NCBI GenBank assembly: GCA_009746045.1
Contig: RPFO01000167.1
Location: 1,874,011 to 1,938,010, forward strand
Direction of reading: 5' to 3'
Source of the DNA: Mesostigma viride
Lineage: Eukaryota > Streptophyta > Mesostigmatophyceae > Mesostigmatales > Mesostigmataceae
Length of the DNA stretch: 64,000 nucleotides
The notes beneath the pieces are model-generated. The model searched no databases. It was not told the origin of the DNA and saw nothing but the letters and a program-made list of their open reading frames with translations. A program made the position numbers and the translations under genes. The stretch's first letter is position 1. Each line of letters opens with the position of its first letter. This document shows, piece after piece, positions 11,501-23,500 of the stretch.

Positions 11501-14500
11501 CCCTCACCTCGGTTGAACCAGCTTGGCGCGAGCTTGGTCGCCAGCAGCTCGTGTGCGCGTGACCACAGCCGGCCACGCATGCAGTGCTCCAGCTCCAGCA
11601 CGGCATCGCACATGTACTTCGCCCAGAGCGCCTGTTTCGTGCGAGAGTCGTGATAAAGGGGGGGCGTGGTACAGGGGGGGCACGATAAAGGGGGGGCATG
11701 GTCAGCGCATGCGGAGCAGCATGGTAGCCCGGGAAGCATAGCAACTTTTTCCTAATCCAACCCCCTTTCAGGGTCGCCTTGCGAAGCCGTAGAGCAATGG
11801 GGGGCATGCTTCGCAAGCAACACAGCATGCAGCCGTCCCGCTCCGACCAACGTCAAGTGTGTAGCCTGCGCTCACCCTAACCAGGTGTTAAGCTGTCATG
11901 GTGCCTGGGGATATGTCGCAGGCCACGTGCAGTGTGCGTGGGAGCGCACGCATGGGATGCGGTGGGGCCTAGGGACCGTGTGGCCTAGGGACCGGGGCAT
12001 GAGAGTGGCCTGGGAGGGTGATCCGGTGGCGATGCGGGGGGTTAGGGTTTAGGTAAGAGCAAGGGATGCGGGGGGGCACAAAAGAGCACGAGATGCGGGG
12101 GGGGCACAAAAGAGCAAGGGATGCGGGGGGGCACAAAAGAGCAAGGGATGCGGGGGCACAAAAGAGCAAGGGATGCGGGGGGGCACAAAAGAGCAAGGGA
12201 TGCGGGGGGCACAAAAGAGCAAGGGATGCGGGGGCACAAAAGAGCACGCGATGCGGGGGCACAACAGAGCAAGGGATGCGGGGGCACAACAGAGCAAGGG
12301 ATGCGGGAGGGCACAAAAGAGCAAGGGATGCGGGGGAAGGAAAGCACACTGGCGAATGCCAACACGCGCATAACTGACATAAGCGATCCAGCATACTAGA
12401 AGCATGCACAGAGATGCCATAGCAAAATTAGTCCTGCTCCACCAGAACATACCCATGCTAAAGCACCTGCCTTGGCTCGACGGACTACATACCTTGCTCT
12501 GATGTAGCCAGTGCAGCGGCACGCCCAGCGTCTTCACCAAGAACCGGCCCTTGTCCATTCGTGACGCCGCGTCGGTCGACGCGGGAGAGGGCGGCCGGAC
12601 CGGCGGCACCGCATGGGCGGCTTGCTCCCACTCGAGTGCCGCGAGGGGCGAGGTGGGCACATCCCAGCTGTCGCAGGACAGGTGCAGCAGCTCGCGCACC
12701 GCGTGCTCCCGCAGCGCACCCCAGCTGCAGGCGCGATGGCAGGGAACAGCACGACAAGGAACAGCGCCGCGAAAGACAAAGAGAAAGCAGGTAGTTGATT
12801 GACAAATGACTTACTGGCCGTCTGTCTGTCGGTCGGTCAGTCTGCCTGCCTGCATGTTTGTTTCTAAACTCATTGTCTGGTTGGAGAACAAGGCAGCATT
12901 AGTCAACTGGCACTTGGTTCAGGATTCGAGCAACTTGTGTGAAGGCCGTAGCCACGCGATACAAGGCCAAGCATCTACCCCACCGCCCGTCCACAGCAAC
13001 AACCCCAAAAGGAGTCGCCTTATTGTGTTGGCAAGTGGCTGTACTGACAGGCACTCGGTATGACCCATTTGCCATGGGCAGCACATGTCAAATGTCGTCT
13101 CTTATCACCCCTCCCCCAAAGGGGATTCTCCCAAAGAAGGGACTCCCCCCCCAAGGGAAGAATCCCCCACGCGCAGAAGTTCACGGGAGGCAGAAGTTCA
13201 CAGCCGCATCACGGACCTAGCGCGTAGCTGCAGTCGTTGTGGCCGTGTCGCACCACATGCCTACAACTACAGACTCCAACCCACACAAGATGTGACCCCA
13301 TCTGATTTGCACGATGTGACCCCCCCCCCCCCCCCCCCCCCAACACCTACTGAACAACAGGCAACCTCTCGCGCATACGTGCGGTCGTTGTGAATGCGGC
13401 ACGCCGCATGCCTACAACGGTACAAACCATCACCTTCACCCAGACCCCATTCCCCACCCCTCCCCTATTCAAGAACTCCCCCATTTTCCAACAACACAGA
13501 TAACTGTGTCCGTACCTGCGGTCGTTGTGCACGTGCAGCGCCACAAAGACGGCCCACTCGGGCATGCCCAGAAGCGCCAGCTGCGCCGCAAAGTCCATGT
13601 GCAGGCGGTTCACGTCCGCAAGGGTCAGCGGCACGGTGGCCAAGCCGCGCGGGTTGGAGGGGGGACCCTGGGTGAGGCCGAGCGACGCCAGCACACACAG
13701 CAGGTGCCAGGACATCTGCGTAGACAGGTGCACGCAAGTAGGACGGAATGGAAACGGCCAAGTGGACAAGTGTAGGCGGAAAGTAAAGGCAAAATGGGGT
13801 TAGCTCATTGGATGGTGATGAGATAGGACGGCAGGGCAGTGTGGCACGCGTCCCGCGCTCGAGACAGCAGCTGCCCCCGCGGGACACGGCAAGGTTATGC
13901 TTTTTATGGCAAGCTGGTCACGGATGCATCCACCACATGTTTAGGGTGCAGGGTTTCGCCTTGCCACATTCCCTCTAAACATGATATGATATGACCCTGA
14001 CCTCCTGATCCCTCTACATTCATCTCAACCCCACCTCGCCTCATCCCCTCACAAAATATCCCCTACCTTACTCCTGCGAACCATCCTGATTGAAGTCAGC
14101 TGGAAGAGAGCGCCATCCCCTCTTGCCTTGCTGTATCAATCCCTAGTCCAACACACACACAAAATGATTCCTCCTCCCTTCTCCTTCAGGTTCGTACCCT
14201 GGACATTGAGCGGGTTGGGAGAGAACAACACCCCCTCTGGCGTAATCCCTATTGTCCCACATCCCCTACCCACTTCTCCATTCACGTATCCTAGCTCCTC
14301 ACCTGGAAATCGAGTGGGTTGGGAGAGAACGCCGCCGACCGCAACAACCGCCGCCACAGCGACCGCGCCGACAATCCCCCTCCCCCCGCTGCCGTTGCCG
14401 CTCGAAGTCCCCCACTAGATGGTGCCGACATCCCTCCGGTGGGCGCAGCGCCTGCTTGCACCGCCTCTGCCCCCATCCCATGGCCCTCCTCCACCTCCAT

Positions 14501-17500
14501 CTCGTCCGCCTCTTGCGGCACGATCCCACTGGCCTCGAGCGCACAACGCTGGAACAGCTGCATCAGGTAGAAGCCGGCGTCGTACACGGGACCATGCACC
14601 ACGTCCAGGTCCACATCGCGGCAACGAACCACCTGGTGGGCCTGACCCGAGCCTTGGCCCTGACCTACGCCTTGGCCATCACCCGCGCTTTGGCCATGAT
14701 CCGCGTCTTCGCCCTGGCCTGCGTCATGGCCGTGGCTGGAGTCGCCCTGTGCCGCGCGTCCGCCCGTCGCCATCCAATTCCTGCCCGCTTCCATCATCTC
14801 GATGCCATCCCTCACCACCATCCCAATGCCAACAGAGCTGACGGGCTGCCCAGCGGTTCCCTGTCCTGGCGCCCGCCACACCGGCGTCCTCGGCTCCTCC
14901 CTGTCATCGCCATGCGACCACTGCCCCCTCCCCTCTTTGTCTGCGGATGCGTGCGATGGAGCGTCGGAGCTGGTGACGTAATGGGGGAAGGGTGCGGGCA
15001 CGCGGCGCTCGCCCACCATGCGCACAAACTCGCCCAGCGATGTGACCAGCTCGGTGGCCGGCCCGTGGTGGTACCAGAGGTACATGCCCAGCGTCCGCTC
15101 CCAGTCGACCTTGATCCCAGCGCATGTCACCGCGCCGGCGAGCGCCCCCGCGACGTCCCCCGCAAGGACTTGGTACAAGCATGCACGCAGCGGGTCGATG
15201 CCATGTACCCTGGCGTTGTCGGCCCCTCGTGGCCCGTTGTTGCTGCTGTTGCTTGCGCCATTGTAGCTGCTGCCGCTCGGACCTCGGATACCCCATGGGT
15301 TGCCGCTGCCAGCGCTGCCCATGGGCGGCCTGGTCAGTGCCATGCCAAGCGCAGGATTGCCCGTAGCGTCCGACACAGAGGTGCTACCGTTACCCGTTCC
15401 CGGCGTGGCCCCCATGAAGCTGCCATCCGGACCAAGGCCCCCCTCGAACGAACCGGGCGGCTGCGGTGGCGCAGGCAGGTAGCCCTTGCTCTGCCATATC
15501 CAGAGCTGGTGCGCGACGGAGGCGCGGCCGGCGGTGGTCCCGCCCGCGTGCGCCAGCAGCGTGGCCAGACGGACGTCGCGCGACTCCAGCGCGGCCGCGA
15601 CCGCCCCCTCGATGTCCCGCACGGAGAGGCACGAGAGGATGGCGCGCAGGCGGGGGTCGACAGCAGGGGGGGCGGCACCAGTGGAGGTGCTCCCGTCGGC
15701 ACCCGTGCCGTCCGGGTTGTTCCCGCGGGACGAGGTGGTTGTCGAGCCAGTCATGGACGCATTGGGGTGTGTGGACGACTGGGCCGAGGGGCAGCCATCG
15801 GAGGCGACGTATTTCTGGTGGGTGGGCGCAGGTTGGGGATGGTGTCAGGGACGGGACATGGACGACAGGGGGGGGAACGGTGGCAGGGGTATGGCGGTCA
15901 ATATACTTGGGGGGGGTTCCAACCACGGACAAGACATGGCGTGTCAACAGCGCGAAGAGAGGAAACCGTGGAGCGCTCTTGCCTGTAGCGGGCGCCCTAA
16001 CACCCTACACCTTTCCCACACACCTGCAGCCACTTGCTGAAGCAACCACCCCCTACCATTCTACAAAGTCAACCCTTCTATTACGTGGCTGCCTTGCAAA
16101 GCACTCGTTCACCAACCAGCAGCCACTTGCAGAAGCAGGCACGCTACACCCTACGCTCTTCCCACACACCTGCAGCCACTTGCTGAAACGGGCGCGTCGA
16201 CGCAGCTCCTCCTTGCGGCGTGCCACCCGCTCCTGCTCCGTGGCTGCTTCGTCATCATGTGGGTGCGAGGCCATCGGCGGCCCCCCTGTGACCATCGGGT
16301 CCGCCTCGCCCCCCAACGGGGATCCCTGCACCACTCCCGTGCCCAGGTCGCGCTGCACCCACGCATCCCCCCCGCTCTCCTCCGCCATGGTGACCTCAGC
16401 GGGGGAGCGTCCATCTCGCAGTGGCTGGAAATGACCGCCGCGGGGGGTATAATCGCCCCCATTCGCGGCTGGCTCGCCACCGTTCCCCGCCCCATCACCC
16501 AGGCCGTGGTTACCACCGCCGTCATGCCCGCCCGTGGCCTTCCCATCCCCCCGCGTGCCATCCCGACGGAACAGGATCTCGCACAGTTCCCACAGCTTGG
16601 CATGCTGGCGGGAAAGCTCTGCCCACGCGGCACTGCCACCTGCATCCTCCCCACCCGCCCCGCCACCACTCCCCGCAGCCACCGCATTCCCCGGCCCGCC
16701 CGCAAGGCCCTTTTGGTTACTTGCTGCTGCAACATTACCCCCCCCCCATGTGACCTCGTCTCCAACGCTGCGACCACCTCCGCCTCGCCCACCCGCGCGC
16801 CCAACACCTCGCACAGCTCGCGCAGCTTGTCCCCCCGGTTGCACGATAATCGCGCCCGCCGCACGCTCTGCTCGCTATCCCAGGGTCCCCCCGTGGCTGG
16901 GTCCAGCACAACCCTCACTTCCCCCTGCACCCGCATGACATCATACCAAGGCTCCTCGCTGCCTTGACCGCCCCCGCCGCTATTGCCGCCCGACCTGCCC
17001 GCATTCCCCTCATCCTCGTCGGCGACAGCTGGCGGCCCCGAATTTACCAGCGCGAGCGCGAGGCTCGGCGCGTAGCGGAGCTCCGCCGCCTCCGTCAAGA
17101 CGTCTGCCAGAGGCGCACTGGCCGCCCTCGCCGCGATCATCCCCTCATGAGCCGCGCCTAGGATGCCCCCGAGGGCCCCTCTGGCCCCCGTGCCATACAG
17201 GTTGCCTCGCGCAGCGGGACCCCCCATGCCATCGGCCAGCGAGGCAGCCTCCACGAGGAGGCTGCCCTCCGCCCTACCCATCTTTCCCTGCACGGATGCT
17301 TGCAGTAGCGGTGGTGTCTTCTGGACGAGCGGGTCGATCAAGGGCCGGGAGAATGTGACCCGTGACGACGCCACCACGACGATAGAGGCCCCGGGGGTCG
17401 GACCAGCTGGGTCAGACTGGGCATTGCTGGCAATGTTGCTGATAGCAGTGCTGGAGGTAACGCTGGACTTGTCGGTGTCACTGCCGGCCGCCACGCGCAT

Positions 17501-20500
17501 GTCCGTGTGCCAGAGACGGCCGAAACGGTCCCAACCCACGCGGAAGGAGCGGCCAAGGAAGAGCGCTGCGTCTGCACCCATGTGGGCCACGGTCGCTCCC
17601 ATCGTCTCCACACTTGAGCCCATCCCCGTTCCTACCCTTGCGGCATTTGGACCCGATCTGCCCACAGCGGTGGCACTTGGGACAATGGGCAACAAGGCCA
17701 TGGACACGGGGTCATCGAACACCTCTCCTGAGAGTGCTACTGGTATCGTTCGAAAGCACCCATGCTTGTCCTCCCGTCGGCGCGTCAACACCGAGTCTGC
17801 CCCAGGCACTGGCGCCGTCGCAACGACGGCTGCCACCTCCCCCTCCTGCCCTGGGACCCCCCCGGCCCCTGCCGGCTGCTTTGGGGTTGTCTGGCGCGTC
17901 TTACCCGTCGCACGCACTGGCGTGCCGGATGAAGGCATCCACCGGCTGCCCACCCATCGGCCCGGCTGGCCAGACACCCCACCCCCCGGCGTGGCTGTGC
18001 CCAGCCCCCGCCGCCGTCCCAGGCCATTGCCCTCGTCGTCCTCGTCCTCGGCATCCCACCCGCCCAGCGACGGCTCTCCCCCACCAAACAGACACGAGCG
18101 CATCACGTGCGTGCGCTGGGGGTCCAGCCCCAGCTGCGCAGGCAAGCTGTGCGTGAGCGCGACACCAGGGCCCATCGAGGCGATCCGCTCGCGCCGCGCA
18201 TCCTGCGGGTTCCCCCCACTGGCAAGGCTGGCCTCCCCGGCAACCCCTCCATCCTCCTCGTACATCATCCCGTCACCCATGCTGCCATCTGCGCCCGTGA
18301 CCCCGAGCACGCCCTGGAGGTTACGGACCGCCGCGTCGGAATGAGACCCAAGCATCCCGCCCTTGGCATAATTGTTGATGTTATTTGTGGCATACGACTG
18401 GACGCCGCCCCCCCGGATTCCAGCAGCCCCGCCGTGGATGCCCTGCGGGGCCAACGCCCCCTCCTCGCCCTCGTCCTCCTCCATGCTGACATCCCCCCCC
18501 GTGGCCACCCTGCCACCTGCGGCACGCCCATTGTCACCCTCCCACTGGACTCCGAACTCCCTCGAGCCTCGCGCGCCCCGGGGAGGGGGGACCCCCCCCC
18601 TTGCGCCCCCCTCTGCCCCTCCCCTCGGCCTCCCCTCTTCCCCCTCATCCTCGTCATCATCGTCCGTGTCGTCGGGGACGCCGTAGCGGCTGAAATGCTC
18701 CACCTGGAACACCCACGTGCCCTCGCGGGGGTCATACTTGACAAACTTGCCACCGCCACCCGTGTCCCGCTCCACCGTCCTCTGCAGCCGCGTCGTGAAC
18801 TTCTCGATCTTGCCCGGGTCGTTCGTGGGCTTCCCCGTGGCCTTGTCGCGGCAGAACACGCCCAGGAGGGTCACCTCGGCCGGCCGATTCAGCCCTTGGC
18901 CCACGGGGGGCTTCCGGTCGCCTGCGTTCGGGTACACATACACCTCCCCGGGAGAGAACTGGACGACCTGGTTCAGATTGCCCAGCCCCCGGACGTCGAC
19001 GTCGCCCAAGAAACGCACGTCCCCGACCCCGCGCCGCCCGACCGTGAAGTCGGCCACGCGGCCCAGCGACCCAGGGTCCCTGTGCGCCATGCGCACGAGG
19101 TCATTGATCGGCGGGTTGGTGTAGTACTCCAGGTTGTCCAGGTACGGGAGGCCGTAGTCGTCAATATCGCCGTCCGGCGCCGACTGCCCCTGTGGACCCG
19201 GTGACGTTCGGTGGCTCGTCCCGTTGGCCCCGCCGCGCGCCCCGCCCGGTGCTGCCTTGGTTGAACTCTGCCACCCGTCACCTAGAACCTCCCCACTGGA
19301 CCGGCGACCGGGCGCCGTCCCCCTCCCCCCACTCGTCGCCCCAAACCCTCCCCTCTCGTCGCTGCTCACTCCCTTCTGGGTCCGATTATTATTCTGGCCA
19401 TTGTCACCGAGACGCGCCCCCCGGCCGACCTCCTGCGGCCCATCCCGGGCGACCGCACGACACAACCTCGTGTAGAACTCGGTGGGCGCCGTGGCCGCCG
19501 GGGACGGCTGTGGGCGGACCATCTGCGACGACGACGTGGCGTTCGAGCCGCTGCCCGCCGTGTTCCCGGGGGACTCCTTCTGGCCGCCGTAACCGGGCCA
19601 CTGGCCTGCACCCCGCTGGTGGTTTGGGTGGGCCGACTCCGGCGTGCCGTCCCCAAACAGCCGCCCCGTGGGGGCCTCGCTCGCGTCGTTGGACCCTTGC
19701 GGGCGGGGGAACCCGCCAAAGCCATCCCCAGCACCACGCCCGTCCCTCGTCCTCCCCTCATCCCCCCCTCGGTCGTCGTAATCGCCACGGGGACCATACC
19801 CGCCCCCGTCAGCGTTATTCGCGAGCGAGGGGGAGGCCTCCCCATCCAGATTGCGCCCCGCGAGGCTGAAGCTATTCCCAGGGCTGTCCCCCCCGTCACC
19901 ACCATGTCGCGATGCACCGCCACCAACGCCAGCATACCCATTCTGGCCGCCGCCATCATTCCCACCACGCGGCCATCCCGGCGGCGCGCTCGGCCGGCCG
20001 GCTTCGTCCCCACGCTGGGCACTGGGACGGGTCCGCAACGGCGAGGACGGAGATGCCGCGTCTATTGCGGTGGCTGCTCCCGACGCACTCCCGAGCTTCT
20101 GGCCACCGGCGGACGTCACGGGGGACGGCTTGATCGCGTCCGGGCGGATGAAAAGCCGGCGCGGGTCATCCTGCGTGGCAAACAGGCTCGAGCGGGCGAT
20201 CCCCGAGCTGGGCGGGCTGTCATCTGTGTCACCCCCGAGAGAGAAGAGGGAGCTCAGGGTGGTGCCGGAGCCAAGACCGCCCGCAGAGGGAGGGTACCCG
20301 CCCCCGCCCGGTGTGTGCCGGCGTGGCCGCACGCGCATGGACGAGCGCGGGGTGATGGTGCGGGGTGCCAGAAGAGAGGCCGCAGGAGGACTCGCGGTCA
20401 TTTTGAGGGCACCGGCCGCAGAGGCGAGCGGGGCGTTCCCAAAGGGGGTGAAGCTGAGCGGGCCGGCGGACGCACCGGGGGTGGCAGACACCCCTGCGAA

Positions 20501-23500
20501 ACTAGGCATCGGGGGCATCTGGCCAAACGGCTGCGATTGGGACATGGGGGGAAGGGGGGTGGACGCGGCCTGAGGCGTCGTGGTCGCGCTCGGTGTCCCG
20601 AATAGCGACGGCGTGGTAGTGGTGGGGGCGCCGAAGGTGCTCCCGAACAGCCCCCCCGCGGATAGCCCGGGCGTGCTGCTCCCCAGGCCACCGAACGTCG
20701 GCGCGGGCGTCTGTGAGAAACTGAATGGGCCTGGCGTCGAGGACGGCGCCGCGGGCGTGGTCGTGGTTCCTCCGAAGCTGAACGCCGGCGCGGGGGCGGT
20801 ACCCGTGGACGCGCCCCCGAACGAGAACGGGGACGGGGAGGACGTCGCGGGGGCGCCAAAGGGTGTCGGGGTCGTTGCTGGCTTCTGGGCGCCAAACCCT
20901 CCAAACCCGGTTGACAATGGGGTCGACCCGAACGCGCTCGTGGTGGACCCCGCCATGAGCCCGCCGCCCCCAAAGAGACCCCCGCTGCTCGCGGGAGTCG
21001 CGGAGCTTGCGGAGCCAAACCCGCCAAAGCCAAAGCCGGTGCTCGCGGGAGCAGCGGTGGACCCAAAGAGGGAGGGGGTGGACGCGGGGGCGCCGAAGCT
21101 AGGGGTGGACGAGGCCGTGCCGAAGAGGGAGGGAGTGGATGCCGCGGACCCGAACGCAGGGGTGCTGCTCGTGGAGCCAAACATGCCGCCCCCGCCCCCG
21201 AATAGCGACGGGGTGGACGAGGGGGTGCCGAAGGATGGCATCGACGAGGGGTTCTGGAGACCAAACCCGCCCATGGAAGGGGTGGCACCGAACGCTGGGG
21301 CGGGGGTGGCCGGCGCGCCGAACGGGTTGGTGGACGTGCTGGGTGTGGTGGTCCCAAATAAAGGGGTCTGTTGGGGTGCGCCAAAGGTGGACGCGGGCGA
21401 GGCTCCAAATGCGGGCGCGGGGGCACCAAACGGGTTGCTCGCGGGCTGGGTGGAGCCAAACCCCATGCCCATCGTGGGCTGAGTTGACCCGAACAGGGAG
21501 GAGGTGGCGGGCGCCGCGCCAAACGGGTTGCTGGCAGGGGCGGGCAGGCCGCTTCCACCTGTGGGAGGGGGAGAGGGGGACCAAAGAATGGACATTAGAT
21601 AGAGGGCCGCAACCGGACGCCACGAGATGGATGCCATGGAAGAAAGGGTCTTTCAGTAATGCTGGCGCATGTCCGGGCTTGCATGCATGTGCATGCCTGG
21701 GAGTAGTGTATTACGAGGGCACCGGCCGGATATTCAAGTCCTTGCCTACCACCCCTAACCCCTCACCTTTGAACCCCTCCTGGTCGTCCTTGCCTACCAC
21801 CCCTAACCCCTCACCTTTGAACCCCTCCTGGTCGTCCTTGCCTACCACCCCTAACCCCTCACCTTTGAACCCCTCCTGGTCGTCCTTGCCTACCACCCCT
21901 AACCCCTCACCTTTGAACCCCTCCTGGTCGTCCTTGCCTACCACCCCTAACCCCTCACCTTTGAACCCCGCCTGGTCGTCCTTGCCTACCACCCCTAACC
22001 CCTCACCTTTGAACCCGGCCTGGTCGTCCTTGCCTACCACCCCTAACCCCTCACCTTTGACCCCCCCTGGTAGTCCTTGCCTACCACCCCTAACCCCTCA
22101 CCTTTGAACCCCTCCTGGTCGTCCTTGCCTACCACCCCTAACCCCTCACCTTTGACCCCCCCCTGGTAGTCCTCCCAGCGCAGTTCCTCAGGGCTCTTGC
22201 TCTTGTACTGCGGCATCGCACTGATGGACATGTACCGGTTGTTCTGTGCCACGCCACCCGCCGTGGACGGCTCCGCCTCCTGTAGACCAGAGGGGAAAGA
22301 ATGGTGGCAAAGGGAAAGGCGGCCAAAGGTGGAAAAGGATTAGTGGAAAAGAAAAGGTGGCAAAGGGAAGGCGGCAAAGGGAAGGCGGCCGAGGGAAGGT
22401 GGCAAAGGGAAGGCGGCAAAGGGAAGGCGGCCGAGGGAAGGTGGCAAAGGGAAGGCGGCAAAGGGAAGGCGGCCGAGGGAAGGTGGCAAAGGGAAGGCGG
22501 CAAAGGGACGGCAGTGAGGAAAGAGGGTTGTGTGTGGGGAACCGGGGTCCGGGGGTAACAGAAGTCAGCGACATATCACCATCGTGTCAGAAAACCTCAG
22601 AAAGCCCAGAACTTGAGCAAGCCAGCAAGGGCAGGACATGCTCCTACGCATTACCCCTATATGGAGGCCATTATCAATAACTACCCTTATTATTATTACC
22701 ATTATTAGTATTACTACCATTACTTTTATCATTATTTTTAATTGTCTTGTTGACATGGGATCGCCATTCTCTACGCCATCCATCAGCTACCACGCCAAAT
22801 CAACAGATCGCCGAGAAGAGCCACCGTGTGGATTGGTCCACCGAGAAGCCCTGCCACCCAGTAGCATCTCTATGCTAGCCGCATCCATCAGTGCGGAGCA
22901 GCCCTGGCCCCCCAAGCGATCCTGCTTGCACGTCCAAAGCGCTACCCTACCGACCACCCCGCAGCTGGTCCCCCACAACCATGCCCCACCGACAGAACCC
23001 AGCCCACGACAACATGATCCCCAACCGTTCCATGCCCCCTATCCGGGATGCCACCCAAGGCGTGGGGCGCTGCCCACTCCTTTCCGCCCCGTAGACCACC
23101 CCACTCACAATCTCGCACGCACGCCCCACCAAACATGAAACTGGTAACACCCCCGACACACCCACACACACAGACAAATACGACCCCCGAAGTCATCGAT
23201 ACAAGCCACCAACAGACCACCCCCACTTGCCTGGAATGCATTGAAAGGGATGGAGCGTGTGCCGGTGGGCACCGCGCCGCCCATCGCGCTGCCAAAGGAG
23301 CCAAACGCGGGAGTCGTGGTGGCTGCTGCAAGCACGTGATGGGGCATGTGCGCAAGATCAGCAAGCACGTGATGGGGCATGTGCGCAGGATCAGCAAGCA
23401 CGCGATGGGGCATGTGCGCAGGATCACGGGGAGGGATGGGGTGGGGTAGAGAGGGGAACCCACCCATCCATGGGTCAGACAACTCCCTCTTTTCTGCATG

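Noticed and set aside
11969-12699. Pro/Ala/Leu-rich repeat ORFs on the minus strand
   Set aside because: Translation of the about 26-bp intron minisatellite between two well-supported NUP96 exons.
14252-15988. Long plus-strand ORFs opposite NUP98-NUP96 (also 17163-18344, 19619-20605, 20580-21482)
   Set aside because: They are antisense shadows of the GC-rich nucleoporin exons; their composition mirrors the FG and Gly-rich coding strand and no domain is visible.
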